Position numbers and translations under genes: made by a program. Shown here in pieces: positions 39,533-47,669 of a stretch of 64,000 bases of DNA. Location of the stretch: assembly GCF_035825295.1 (NCBI RefSeq), contig NZ_JAYMGI010000002.1:8313501-8377500 (forward strand), given 5' to 3'. Every line of letters begins with the position of its first letter. Position 1 is the stretch's first letter. Origin of the DNA: Actinacidiphila sp. DG2A-62. GTDB taxonomy: Bacteria > Actinomycetota > Actinomycetes > Streptomycetales > Streptomycetaceae. Under the pieces are notes generated by a model, which ran no database searches, was not told the origin of the DNA, and saw nothing but the letters and a program-made list of their open reading frames with translations.

Positions 39533-40930
39533 ATGAGCGACGTTCTTTCGTCCGAGCGGCCGGCCGGGGACCGGATATCCGGCGGCCGGATCGTGGACCA
39601 CCCCCAGTGGGCCGTACTGAAGCAGGCCGTCGAGGCGATCCGCCCCTGGCAGCTGAAGGACGGCTCCATCGACTTCACCGCCGACGGCGCGCCCTCCAAG
39701 GACGACGCGGTCCGCACCGTGGGCCGCGTCGTCGACGCGGTCGAGCAGCTGTCCCCGCTGCTCCCGCACGACGCCGCCTACCACCGCGCGCTGGTCGCGG
39801 ACCTGCGCCGCTGGGCCGAGGAGGGCTTCGAGGTCCCCGACTTCCTGGACTCCCTGCTGGCCTTCCAGCCCGCCGCCGACCGCCGCGACGGGCTCCAGCA
39901 CCTCGTCGTCTTCCCGATGTACACCCAGAACGGCAACCCCGACCGCAACCTCGAAGCCGTCGTGGTCCGCGTGGTCTGGCCCGACTGGCTCGCCGAGCTG
40001 GAGCGCACCCGCTACGACAACCCGCTCTTCGTCTCCATCACCTTCGAGGACTTCACCCCCGGCTACGACACCAACTCCGCCGTCCTCTTCCCGGAGACCG
40101 TCGCCGTCCGCAAGGCCCCCGAGCGCTGGACCTGGGGCGCCATCTTCTGCGACCGCGAGGCCGCCCGGTTCCGCGCGGTCACCTCCGCCGCCGTCGACAC
40201 CCTCGGCCTGGATCTGCCCGAGGACGCCGCGGAACTCGTCGCCGACCAGGACCTGGCGCAGCAGACCTTCTCGCTGTGGGACATGATCCACGACCGCACC
40301 CACAGCCACGGCGACCTGCCGTTCGACCCGTTCATGATCAAGCAGCGCGCGCCGTTCTGGATGTACGGCCTGGAGGAGCTGCGCTGCGACCTCACCACCT
40401 TCAAGGAGGCCGTCGCGCTGCAGGCCGAGGGCCACCCGATGGGCAGGCGGGTGCAGTACGCGATCCTCTTCGACCGGCTGTTCCGCTTCCCGGTCACCGG
40501 CGAGCGGATCCGCAACTACGACGGCCTCGGCGGCCAGCTGCTCTTCGCCTACCTGCACAAGCACGACGCCGTACGCTGGACGGACAACACCCTGCACATC
40601 GACTGGGAGCGCGCACCGCAGGTCACCAACCAGCTCTGCGCCGAGATCGAGACCCTCTACCGGGACGGCATCGACCGGCCCAAGCTCGTGCACTGGTTCA
40701 AGGCGTACGAGCTGGTCGCGACCTACCTCTCGCCGAACCCGGGCTCGGTCTGGGCCAAGGGCCCCGAGGCCCTGGACCTCACCCTTCCGCCGCGCAAGCT
40801 GGTGGACGACGTGCTCGCGGACGAATTCCCGCTCAGCATGTTCTACGAGGCCCTCGCCAAGAAGCTGCGCCAGGTGATCGCCTCGACCAAGGGCGTCACC
40901 GGCCACGGCGCGCTGGGCGCCGCCGCGTGA
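39533..40930 (+). CDS. DUF6421 family protein, first gene of operon with SDR and threonine aldolase
   Basis: 465 residues from ATG 39533, with GGAGG 7 bp upstream. Soluble, rich in acidic and aromatic residues; conserved-looking stretches include DGLQHLVVFPMYTQNGNPDRNLEAVVVRVVWPDWLAELE, HDRTHSHGDLPFDPFMIKQRAPFWMYGLEELRCDLTTFKEA and RPKLVHWFKAYELVATYLSPNPGSVWAKG. The HDRTHSHGD and E-E-R-C-D-L segments could bind a metal. The function is unknown; in streptomycetes it is regularly followed by the same two genes as here. Confidence 0.85.
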   Translation: MSDVLSSERPAGDRISGGRIVDHPQWAVLKQAVEAIRPWQLKDGSIDFTADGAPSKDDAVRTVGRVVDAVEQLSPLLPHDAAYHRALVADLRRWAEEGFEVPDFLDSLLAFQPAADRRDGLQHLVVFPMYTQNGNPDRNLEAVVVRVVWPDWLAELERTRYDNPLFVSITFEDFTPGYDTNSAVLFPETVAVRKAPERWTWGAIFCDREAARFRAVTSAAVDTLGLDLPEDAAELVADQDLAQQTFSLWDMIHDRTHSHGDLPFDPFMIKQRAPFWMYGLEELRCDLTTFKEAVALQAEGHPMGRRVQYAILFDRLFRFPVTGERIRNYDGLGGQLLFAYLHKHDAVRWTDNTLHIDWERAPQVTNQLCAEIETLYRDGIDRPKLVHWFKAYELVATYLSPNPGSVWAKGPEALDLTLPPRKLVDDVLADEFPLSMFYEALAKKLRQVIASTKGVTGHGALGAAA

Positions 40931-40977
40931 GCGTCCCGGGCGGTGAGCGGGCCGGCGGCGCGGGCGAGGAGGCGGAC

Positions 40978-41735
40978 ATGACCACCGACACCTACGACGG
41001 GGGCCTCGACGGCGCGGTCATCGCGGTCGCCGGGGCGGCCGGCCCGGCCGGCCGCGCGGTGCTCCAGCGGCTGGCCCGGCCGGCGGCCACGTGGTCGCCG
41101 CCGACGCCGACCCCGAGCGCCTGGCCCGGGCAGTGGACGCCGCGCAGTACGACGCCGGCGGCGCCGACATCACCGGCGAGGTCGTCGACCTGCTGGACCT
41201 GGAGGCCACCCAGAACTGGGCCGGCCGGATCGAGAAGGACCACGGCCGGGTCGACGGCCTGGTCCACCTCGTCGGCGGCTGGCGCGGCTCCGCCTCCTTC
41301 CCCGAGACCGAGCTGGCCGACTGGCAGGCACTGCACGACCTGCTGATCCGCACCGTGCAGCACACCTCGCTGGCCTTCCACGACGGCCTCATGCGCAGCC
41401 CCGGCGGACGCTACGTGCTGATCAGCGCGGCCGGCGCCAGCGCCCCCACCGCGGGCAACGCCGCCTACGCGGCGGCCAAGGCCGCCGCCGAGGCCTGGAC
41501 GCTCGCCCTCGGCGACTCCTTCCGCAAGCTCGGCGGCGACGACGGCCCCACCGCGGCGGCCACCGTCCTGGTCGTCAAGGCGCTGGTGCACGATGAGCTG
41601 CGGGCCCAGCGCCCCAACGCCAGATTCGCCGGCTTCACCGACGTCCGCGACCTCGCCGAGGCCGTCGCGGACGTGTGGAACGCAAGCCCCAAAGAAGTGA
41701 ACGGGACCCGACAGTGGCTGACGCCCCGACCGTGA
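40978..41735 (+). pseudogene. SDR-family oxidoreductase, split by apparent one-base deletion
   Basis: ATG 40978 follows GAGGAGG and encodes the cofactor-binding start (GAVIAVAGAAGPAGRAVLQRLAR), but the rest, GGHVVAADADPERLARAVDAAQYDAGG... to TGA 41735, is in the next frame. The switch falls near 41070-41090 in a G/C-run; one added base would give a continuous ~252-residue SDR with YAAAKAAAE (YxxxK) intact. Both halves are clean and under normal codon use, so a sequence error is more likely than decay. It overlaps the aldolase gene by 22 bp. GTG 40927 is an alternative start. Confidence 0.8.
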
Positions 41736-42805
41736 CAGAACAGCTCGCCTCCGACGCCGTACGGCGCCACGACCCCGACGCCAGGGGATTCGCCAGCGAC
41801 AACTACGCCGGCGTGCACCCCGAGGTGCTCACCGCCCTCGCCCTCGCCAACGGCGGCCACCAGATCTCCTACGGCGGGGACGTCTACACCGCCCACCTCC
41901 AGGACCTGTTCCGCGACCGCTTCGGCCCCGACACCGAGGTCTTCCCGGTCTTCAACGGCACCGGCGCCAACGTCACCGCCCTCCAGGCGGTGACCGAGCG
42001 GTGGGGCGCGGTCATCTGCGCCGAGTCCGCGCACGTCCACGTCGACGAGTGCGGCGCGCCCGAGCGCGTCGGCGGCCTCAAGCTGCTCACCGTGCCCACC
42101 CCGGACGGCAAGCTCACCCCCGAGCTGATCGACCGGCAGGCGTACGGCTTCGACGACGAGCACCGCGCCCAGCCGCAGGTCGTCACCCTCGCCCAGACCA
42201 CCGAGCTGGGCACCTGCTACACCCCCGAGGAGATCGCGGCGATCTGCGCCCACGCCCACCAGCTGGGCATGACCGTGCACATGGACGGCTCGCGGATCGC
42301 CAACGCCGCGGCGACCCTCGGCGTCCCCTTCGCCCGCTTCACCAGCGAGGCGGGCGTGGACATCCTGTCCTTCGGCGGCACCAAGAACGGGCTGCTGTTC
42401 GGCGAGTGCGTGGTGGTGCTCAGCCCCGAACGGGTCCGCTCGATCCGCTACCTGCGCAAGATGTCCATGCAGCTGGCCTCGAAGATGCGGTTCGTCTCCG
42501 TGCAGTTCGAGGCGCTGCTGGCCGGCGACCTGTGGCAGCGCAGCGCCGCGCACGCCAACGCGATGGCCCGCCGGCTGGCGGACGCCGTCCGCGCCGTCGA
42601 CGGCGTCACGGTGAGCTACCCGGTGGAGTCCAACGCGGTCTTCGCCGTCCTGCCGCGGGAAGTCACCGAGCGGCTGCAGAAGCGCTTCCGGTTCTACACC
42701 TGGGACGAGTCGACCGGTCAGGTGCGCTGGATGTGCGCCTTCGACACCACCGAGGCGGACGTCGACGCGTTCGCCGCCGCGGTCGCCGAGGAGATGGCGG
42801 CCTGA
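41714..42805 (+). CDS. Low-specificity L-threonine aldolase family PLP enzyme
   Basis: 363 residues from GTG 41714 (an in-frame GTG at 41675 is less likely). FASDNYAGVHPEVLTAL, FNGTGANVTALQAV, AHVHVDECGAPE and HMDGSRIANA are fold-type I aldolase landmarks; the PLP lysine is K224 in SFGGTKNG. It cleaves threonine/allo-threonine to glycine and acetaldehyde, or a related beta-hydroxy amino acid. It completes the DUF6421-SDR-aldolase operon, so an amino-acid-derived aldehyde may link the steps. Confidence 0.9.
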   Translation: MADAPTVTEQLASDAVRRHDPDARGFASDNYAGVHPEVLTALALANGGHQISYGGDVYTAHLQDLFRDRFGPDTEVFPVFNGTGANVTALQAVTERWGAVICAESAHVHVDECGAPERVGGLKLLTVPTPDGKLTPELIDRQAYGFDDEHRAQPQVVTLAQTTELGTCYTPEEIAAICAHAHQLGMTVHMDGSRIANAAATLGVPFARFTSEAGVDILSFGGTKNGLLFGECVVVLSPERVRSIRYLRKMSMQLASKMRFVSVQFEALLAGDLWQRSAAHANAMARRLADAVRAVDGVTVSYPVESNAVFAVLPREVTERLQKRFRFYTWDESTGQVRWMCAFDTTEADVDAFAAAVAEEMAA

Positions 42806-42895
42806 AGGCCCGGCACGCGGGCCCGCGGTGGGCCGGCCCGCGATGCCCGGCCGCCGGTGTCCGGGCATCGCGCCCGGGCCGTCAGGGCCCGGCTC

Positions 42896-43312
42896 TCAGC
42901 GGGCAGGACTCGTCGCACGCCTGAGCAGCAGATACATCTCGCAGCCCAGGCAGTACGCGAACACCGTGTTGAGGAAGGCGGCGGCCAGGGCGCACCCGGT
43001 CGCCGCCAGGCCCAGCCACCGCGGCCCGGCCAGGTAGCCGACCGTGCCGAGGGCGGCGAAGAGCAGGCCCACGCCCTGCGCGAAGCGCGGGGGCGCGGCG
43101 TCCTCGGTGGCCGGCGGCGGCCCCAGCCGGGGCCGTACCAGCGTGCGGAACACCCAGCCGTACGGCGACCGCTGCACCCCGGCCACGGCGCCCACCGCGA
43201 ACACCGCGGTCTGCGCGAGCAGCAGCCAGCCGCTGCCCGTCAGCAGGACCGCGACCAGCACCACGGTCGTGAGGGCGGCGCCGAACCGCGGCCCCCGGAC
43301 GTCGATCTCCAT
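42896..43312 (-). CDS. DUF4395 family membrane protein
   Basis: 138 residues from ATG 43312 (ATG 43321 is also possible). MEIDVRGPRFGAALTTVVLVAVLLTGSGWLLLAQT, then GVQRSPYGWVFRTLVRPRLGPP, and a C-terminal helix with FAYCLGCEMYLLL. This CLGCE motif and three to four membrane helices are standard for DUF4395. The cysteine pair suggests redox chemistry in the membrane. It is divergent from a membrane-anchored thioredoxin, the usual partner. Confidence 0.88.
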   Translation of the reverse strand: MEIDVRGPRFGAALTTVVLVAVLLTGSGWLLLAQTAVFAVGAVAGVQRSPYGWVFRTLVRPRLGPPPATEDAAPPRFAQGVGLLFAALGTVGYLAGPRWLGLAATGCALAAAFLNTVFAYCLGCEMYLLLRRATSPAR

Positions 43313-43482
43313 GCCGTGCATCATCCCCCGGGGACGGCCCGCCGCCGCCCGGGGAATCATTGCGGTCGTGTGAACGCTGGACGTGCGGGGATGGACGGGA
43401 GGTCCGTCCCCGGGGTGAGGTGGACCGAGGCGCCCGCGCACGCGCCCGCGACGAGGCGCTCCGGCGCGAGGAGAGGACGGCG

Positions 43483-43905
43483 ATGACGGGACTGGTCGTC
43501 TGCGCCGCCGTGCTCGCCCTCGCCACCGCCTTCGGGATCGTGCACCGGCGCGGGAACGGGAGGGTTCGAGTGCGGGCCAAGGACAGCGGCGAGCGGCTGA
43601 CCGCCGCGGAACTGGGCGGACCGCTGGGGGAGCGGGCCACCCTGGTGCAGTTCTCCACCGCCTTCTGTGCGCCCTGCCGGGCCACCCGCCGGGTGCTGTC
43701 CGACGTGGCCGGCATGGTCGACGGCGTGCGGCACGTCGAGATCGACGCGGAGGCGCACCTCGACCTGGTGCGCCGCCTCGGCGTCGTGAAGACCCCCACC
43801 GTCCTGGTGCTGGACGCGGGCGGCGAGGTGGTCCGCCGCGCGGCCGGCCAGCCGCGCAAAGCCGACGTCATCGCCGCGATCGCCGCGGCCCTGCCGGCCG
43901 CCTGA
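43483..43905 (+). CDS. Membrane-anchored thioredoxin-like protein
   Basis: 140 residues from ATG 43483, after GAGGAGAGGA. One N-terminal helix (LVVCAAVLALATAFGIVH), then a thioredoxin fold with active site FCAPCRAT (CxxC) and cis-Pro segment GVVKTPTVLVLDAGG. Pairing with DUF4395 suggests thiol reduction across the membrane, in the manner of a CcdA/ResA-type relay. Confidence 0.88.
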   Translation: MTGLVVCAAVLALATAFGIVHRRGNGRVRVRAKDSGERLTAAELGGPLGERATLVQFSTAFCAPCRATRRVLSDVAGMVDGVRHVEIDAEAHLDLVRRLGVVKTPTVLVLDAGGEVVRRAAGQPRKADVIAAIAAALPAA

Positions 43906-43930
43906 CCGGCCGCATCACCGACCGCCTCAC

Positions 43931-43993
43931 GGGCTGTGGGCCGTGCCGTGCCCGACGCCGTCGCGGCGTCGGGCACGTCACAGTCCACAGCCC
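43931..43993 (+). terminator. Nested stem-loops downstream of thioredoxin gene
   Basis: Inner stem GTGCCCGACGCC (43948-43959) pairs perfectly with 43965-43976 around a 5-base loop. An outer stem GGGCTGTGG (43931-43939) pairs with CCACAGCCC (43985-43993). It lies 25 bp after the thioredoxin stop and likely ends that transcript before etfB. Confidence 0.75.
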
Positions 43994-44149
43994 TTGCACG
44001 TGCGGCGCCGCCTCGATGTACTGACGAGTAATATATCCGTCGGGGCACTCGCCGCGTCCCGGTCGGGACCCGCGGTGGCGGACGCCTATGCTGCCGATGA
44101 CCGGGCAGTGGACGAACACGTGCAGGACGACGACGCAGTAGGAGCTGAC

Positions 44150-44935
44150 GTGAGCTTGAGGATCGTAGTGGCTGTGAAGTATGTGCCCGATGCCACGGGT
44201 GATCGTCGTTTCGCTGAGGATCTGACGACTGATCGTGAGGCTGTGGACGGTCTGCTGTCGGAGTTGGACGAGTATGCGGTGGAGCAGGCGTTGCAGATCG
44301 CGGAGTCGGCGGGGGATGCCGAGGTGACCGTGGTGACGGTGGGTCCTGGGGATGCGCGGGACGCGGTGCGCAAGGCGTTGTCGATGGGTGCGGACCGGGG
44401 TGTGCATGTGGAGGACGAGGGGCTGCACGGTACGGATGTGATCGGTACGTCGTTGGTGCTGGCCAGGGTGGTCGAGCGGGTGGGGTTCGATCTGGTGGTG
44501 ACGGGGATGGCGTCGACGGACGGGACGGGGGGTGTGGTGCCGGCGTTGTTGGCGGAGCGGTTGGGGGTGCCGCAGGTGACGTTGCTGTCGCGGGTGTCGG
44601 TGGCCGGTGGGGTGGTGTCGGGGCGGCGGGACGGTGATGCGGCCAGTGTGGAGTTGGAGGCGGCGTTGCCGGCGGTGGTGTCGGTGACCGATCAGTCCGG
44701 TGAGGCGCGGTATCCGTCGTTCAAGGGGATCATGGCGGCGAAGAAGAAGCCGGTGGAGTCGTGGGGTCTGGCCGATCTGGGGATCGATGCCGGTGAGGTG
44801 GGGCTTGCGGGGGCGTGGAGTGCGGTGGAGTCGGTGGCGGCGCGTCCGGCGCGTACGGCGGGCACGATCGTGAAGGACGAGGGCGAGGGCGGTAGGCAGC
44901 TCGCGGAGTTCCTGGCGAACCAGAAGTTCATCTGA
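44150..44935 (+). CDS. etfB: Electron transfer flavoprotein beta subunit
   Basis: 261 residues from GTG 44150 with GGAG 6 bp upstream; an upstream in-frame extension is rejected since the family begins +IVV.VKYVPD. Motifs AEDLTTDREAVDGLLSELDEYAVEQALQIAE, VGPGDARDAVRKALSMGAD and GMASTDGTGGVVPALLAERLGVP are typical EtfB. With EtfA it accepts electrons from acyl-CoA and other dehydrogenases and binds AMP. Codon use is odd for the region, with many TTG, GAT, GGT and GTG codons and a G/T-rich sense strand. Confidence 0.95.
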   Translation: MSLRIVVAVKYVPDATGDRRFAEDLTTDREAVDGLLSELDEYAVEQALQIAESAGDAEVTVVTVGPGDARDAVRKALSMGADRGVHVEDEGLHGTDVIGTSLVLARVVERVGFDLVVTGMASTDGTGGVVPALLAERLGVPQVTLLSRVSVAGGVVSGRRDGDAASVELEAALPAVVSVTDQSGEARYPSFKGIMAAKKKPVESWGLADLGIDAGEVGLAGAWSAVESVAARPARTAGTIVKDEGEGGRQLAEFLANQKFI

Positions 44936-45080
44936 GCCGTCGAGGCCGACGGCCGAAGCCGGCCCGTTCGGCCCGGCTGATCTGTCTCACCCCGATCCAT
45001 CCCCCGTATGGCCCGACCCCGAGTTGGCTGCGGCGGCGCAGGCCGCCGGCCCTCCCTGAATGCGCAGGAGAACGATTCTG

Positions 45081-46061
45081 ATGGCTGACGTGCTGGTTGT
45101 TGTCGATCATGTTGATGGTGTGGTGCGTAAGCCGACGTTGGAGTTGTTGACGTTGGCGCGGCGGTTGGGTGAGCCGGTGGCGGTGCATCTGGGGCCGGGG
45201 GGTGGGGCTGCGGCGCGGGTGCTGGGGGAGCACGGGGCGGTGCGGGTTCTGGTGGCGGATGCGCCGGAGTTCGCGGAGTTCCTGGTGGTGCCGAAGGTGG
45301 ATGCGTTGCAGGCGGCGGTGGAGGCTGTGGGGCCGGTGGCGGTGTTGGTGTCGTCGTCGGGGGAGGGCAAGGAGGTCGCGGCGCGGTTGGCGTTGCGGCT
45401 GGGGTCGGGGGTGATCACCGATGCGGTGGACGTGCGCCCCGGTGACGGTGACGGTGGGGGTGGGGGTGGTGTGGTGGCGGTGCAGTCGGTGTTCGCTGCG
45501 TCGTTCACGGCGGTGTCGCGGGTGACGCGGGGGGTGCCGGTGGTGGCGGTGAAGCCGAATGCGGCGCCGGTGGAGGTTGCTGCTGCCGCGGGTGTGGTGG
45601 AGGAGTTGGCGGTGGAGTTCGGGGAGTCGGCGCGGGGGACGCGGGTGGTGTCGCGGACGCCGCGGGCGTCGACGGGGCGTCCGGAGCTGACGGAGGCGGC
45701 GATCGTGGTGTCGGGTGGTCGGGGGGTGAACGGTGCGGAGAATTTCGCGGTGATCGAGGCGTTGGCGGATGCGCTGGGGGCTGCGGTGGGTGCGTCGCGG
45801 GCGGCGGTGGACGCGGGGTGGTATCCGCATGCGAACCAGGTGGGGCAGACGGGTAAGTCGGTGTCGCCGCAGTTGTACATCGCGAATGGTATTTCGGGGG
45901 CGATCCAGCATCGTGCGGGGATGCAGACGTCGAAGACGATCGTGGCGGTGAACAAGGACGCGGAGGCGCCGATCTTCGATCTGGTGGACTTCGGGGTGGT
46001 GGGTGACCTGTTCCAGGTGGTCCCGCAGCTGACCGAGGAGATCACCGCCCGCAAGGGCTGA
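45081..46061 (+). CDS. etfA: Electron transfer flavoprotein alpha subunit
   Basis: 326 residues from ATG 45081 (AGGAG at 45066). N-terminal domain ADVLVVVDHVDGVVRKPTLELLTLAR; the C-terminal FAD domain includes AAIVVSGGRGVNGAENFAVIEALADALGAAVGASRAAVDAGWYPHANQVGQTGKSVSPQLYIANGISGAIQHRAGMQTSKTIVAVNKD, the FAD-binding signature of EtfA. A Gly-rich surface loop (GDGDGGGGGG) is unusual. Shares the atypical base composition of etfB, 145 bp upstream. Confidence 0.95.
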   Translation: MADVLVVVDHVDGVVRKPTLELLTLARRLGEPVAVHLGPGGGAAARVLGEHGAVRVLVADAPEFAEFLVVPKVDALQAAVEAVGPVAVLVSSSGEGKEVAARLALRLGSGVITDAVDVRPGDGDGGGGGGVVAVQSVFAASFTAVSRVTRGVPVVAVKPNAAPVEVAAAAGVVEELAVEFGESARGTRVVSRTPRASTGRPELTEAAIVVSGGRGVNGAENFAVIEALADALGAAVGASRAAVDAGWYPHANQVGQTGKSVSPQLYIANGISGAIQHRAGMQTSKTIVAVNKDAEAPIFDLVDFGVVGDLFQVVPQLTEEITARKG

Positions 46062-46201
46062 CCCCACAACACGCCACCCGGGCACACCACCGCCCGTGTG
46101 CCGCACGGCCCCCGTACGCCTCCCGGCGCACGGGGGCCGCGGCATGTCGCCGAATCCGCCCGCGGCCAGTTGACCCGCCTCCGGGCCCCGGCTAGCGTCC
46201 G

Positions 46202-46220
46202 CTTCAACGAACTGTTGAAG
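46202..46220 (+). promoter_or_regulatory. IclR/AllR-like palindrome upstream of DUF6986 gene
   Basis: CTTCAAC-gaact-GTTGAAG is a perfect 7-bp inverted repeat followed by TTCTTGAG. It sits 22 bp before ATG 46243. The layout resembles operators of the IclR-family repressor AllR, which controls allantoin/glyoxylate genes in streptomycetes; that link is inferred from similarity recalled, not from a search. Confidence 0.5.
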
Positions 46221-46242
46221 TTCTTGAGAGGCGGAGGCACCC

Positions 46243-47547
46243 ATGGCCCAGGCGGGCGGCACCACGCTGGCGGATTCCGTACGCGAACGGCTCGGCGCGG
46301 CGCTCGCCGCCACCGACGCCGAACTGGCCCGCCGCTACCCCGGCGAGCCGCCCACCCGGCAGCCCGTGCACACCGTCTACGTGCCGGCCGACGTCTACAC
46401 CGCCGCCACCGTGCGCTCCTGGGGCGACCAGGCGCTCGCCGCGCTCGACGCGCACGCGCCCGACGCCGCGGCCCTCGCCGCCGTGCTCGGCCTGCCCGAC
46501 GCCCTCGCCGCCGAGGTCCACGACCGGATGCGCGCCAAGCTGCGCCGCGAGCCCGTCGAGGACCTGCGCATCGACTTCGAGGACGGCTACGGCCACCGCC
46601 CCGACGCCGACGAGGACGCCGCGGCCCTCGCCGCCGCCCACGCGGTGGCCGCGACGAGCGCCGACGGCACCGCGCCGCCGTACGTCGGCATCCGTCTGAA
46701 GAGCATGGAGGCGGCCGTCCGCGACCGGGGCATCCGGACCCTCGACCTCTTCCTGACCGCCCTGCTCGACCACGGCGGCCTGCCCGGCGGGCTCACCCTG
46801 ACGCTGCCCAAGGTCAGCTTCCCCGCCCAGGTGGCCGCGATGGCTGAGCTGTGCGCGCAGTTCGAGCAGGCCGCCGGCCTGCCCGAGGGGCGGATCGGCT
46901 TCGAGATCCAGATCGAGACCCCGCAGGCCGTGATCGGCCCCGGCGGTACCGCGACCGTGCCGCTGCTCATCGACGCCGCGCGGGGGCGCGCCACCGCACT
47001 GCACTACGGCACCTACGACTACAGCGCGGCCTGCGGCGTCGGCGCCGCCCACCAGTCGCTCGACCACCCCGCCGCCGACCACGCCAAGGCCGTCATGCAG
47101 GTCGCCGCCGCCGGGACCGGCGTACGGCTGTCCGACGGCTCCACCAACGTCCTGCCGATCGGGCCCGCGCGACAGGTGCACGCGGCCTGGCGACTGCACT
47201 ACGGCCTGGTGCGGCGCTCCCTGGCCCGCGCGTACTACCAGGGCTGGGACATGCACCCCGGCCACCTGCCGACCCGCTACGCCGCCGTCTACGCCTTCCA
47301 CCGCGAGGGCCTGCCCGCCGCCGCGGCGCGCCTGGCGGCCTACGTCGCCAGGACCGCGGGCGACGTCATGGACGAGCCCGCCACCGCCCGCGCCCTCAGC
47401 GACCAGCTGCTGCGCGGCCTGGACTGCGGCGCGGTGGACGCCGCCGAGGTCGCCGCCGCGACCGGACTCGACCGGGCCGCCCTGGACGACCTGGCCGGCC
47501 GCCGGACCGCCTCCCGGCCCGCCGCCGCCCGCGCCGACGGCCGGTGA
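46243..47547 (+). CDS. DUF6986 family protein, aldolase/citrate-lyase-like TIM barrel
   Basis: 434 residues. HpcH/HpaI/CitE-like landmarks include VEDLRIDFEDGYGHRPDADEDAAA, YVGIRLKSMEAAVRDRGIRTLDLFLT, LPKVSFPAQVAAMAELC and FEIQIETPQAVIGPGGT, with ED and E residues placed as metal ligands. QGWDMHPGHLPTRYAAVYAF recalls malate-synthase-type ends. It may cleave or form a C-C bond with an acyl-CoA or glyoxylate; the AllR-like site supports a role in purine/glyoxylate breakdown. GGAGG-like GCGGAGG precedes the ATG. Confidence 0.82.
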   Translation: MAQAGGTTLADSVRERLGAALAATDAELARRYPGEPPTRQPVHTVYVPADVYTAATVRSWGDQALAALDAHAPDAAALAAVLGLPDALAAEVHDRMRAKLRREPVEDLRIDFEDGYGHRPDADEDAAALAAAHAVAATSADGTAPPYVGIRLKSMEAAVRDRGIRTLDLFLTALLDHGGLPGGLTLTLPKVSFPAQVAAMAELCAQFEQAAGLPEGRIGFEIQIETPQAVIGPGGTATVPLLIDAARGRATALHYGTYDYSAACGVGAAHQSLDHPAADHAKAVMQVAAAGTGVRLSDGSTNVLPIGPARQVHAAWRLHYGLVRRSLARAYYQGWDMHPGHLPTRYAAVYAFHREGLPAAAARLAAYVARTAGDVMDEPATARALSDQLLRGLDCGAVDAAEVAAATGLDRAALDDLAGRRTASRPAAARADGR

Positions 47548-47596
47548 GCCGCAGGCCGGCCGGTCGCGGACCGGCGGCCCCTGGATCGACGGCCCC

Positions 47597-47640
47597 TGGA
47601 CCGGTGCCGTGTGGACCGGTGCCCTGTGGACCGGTGAGGG
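47597..47640. repeat. 15-bp tandem repeat, three copies, between convergent genes
   Basis: TGGACCGGTGCCGTG, TGGACCGGTGCCCTG and a shorter third copy. It fills most of the DUF6986-LacI interval. Confidence 0.85.
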
Positions 47641-47669
47641 CGCGGCCGGTCAGACGGCGGCCCGCCCCC

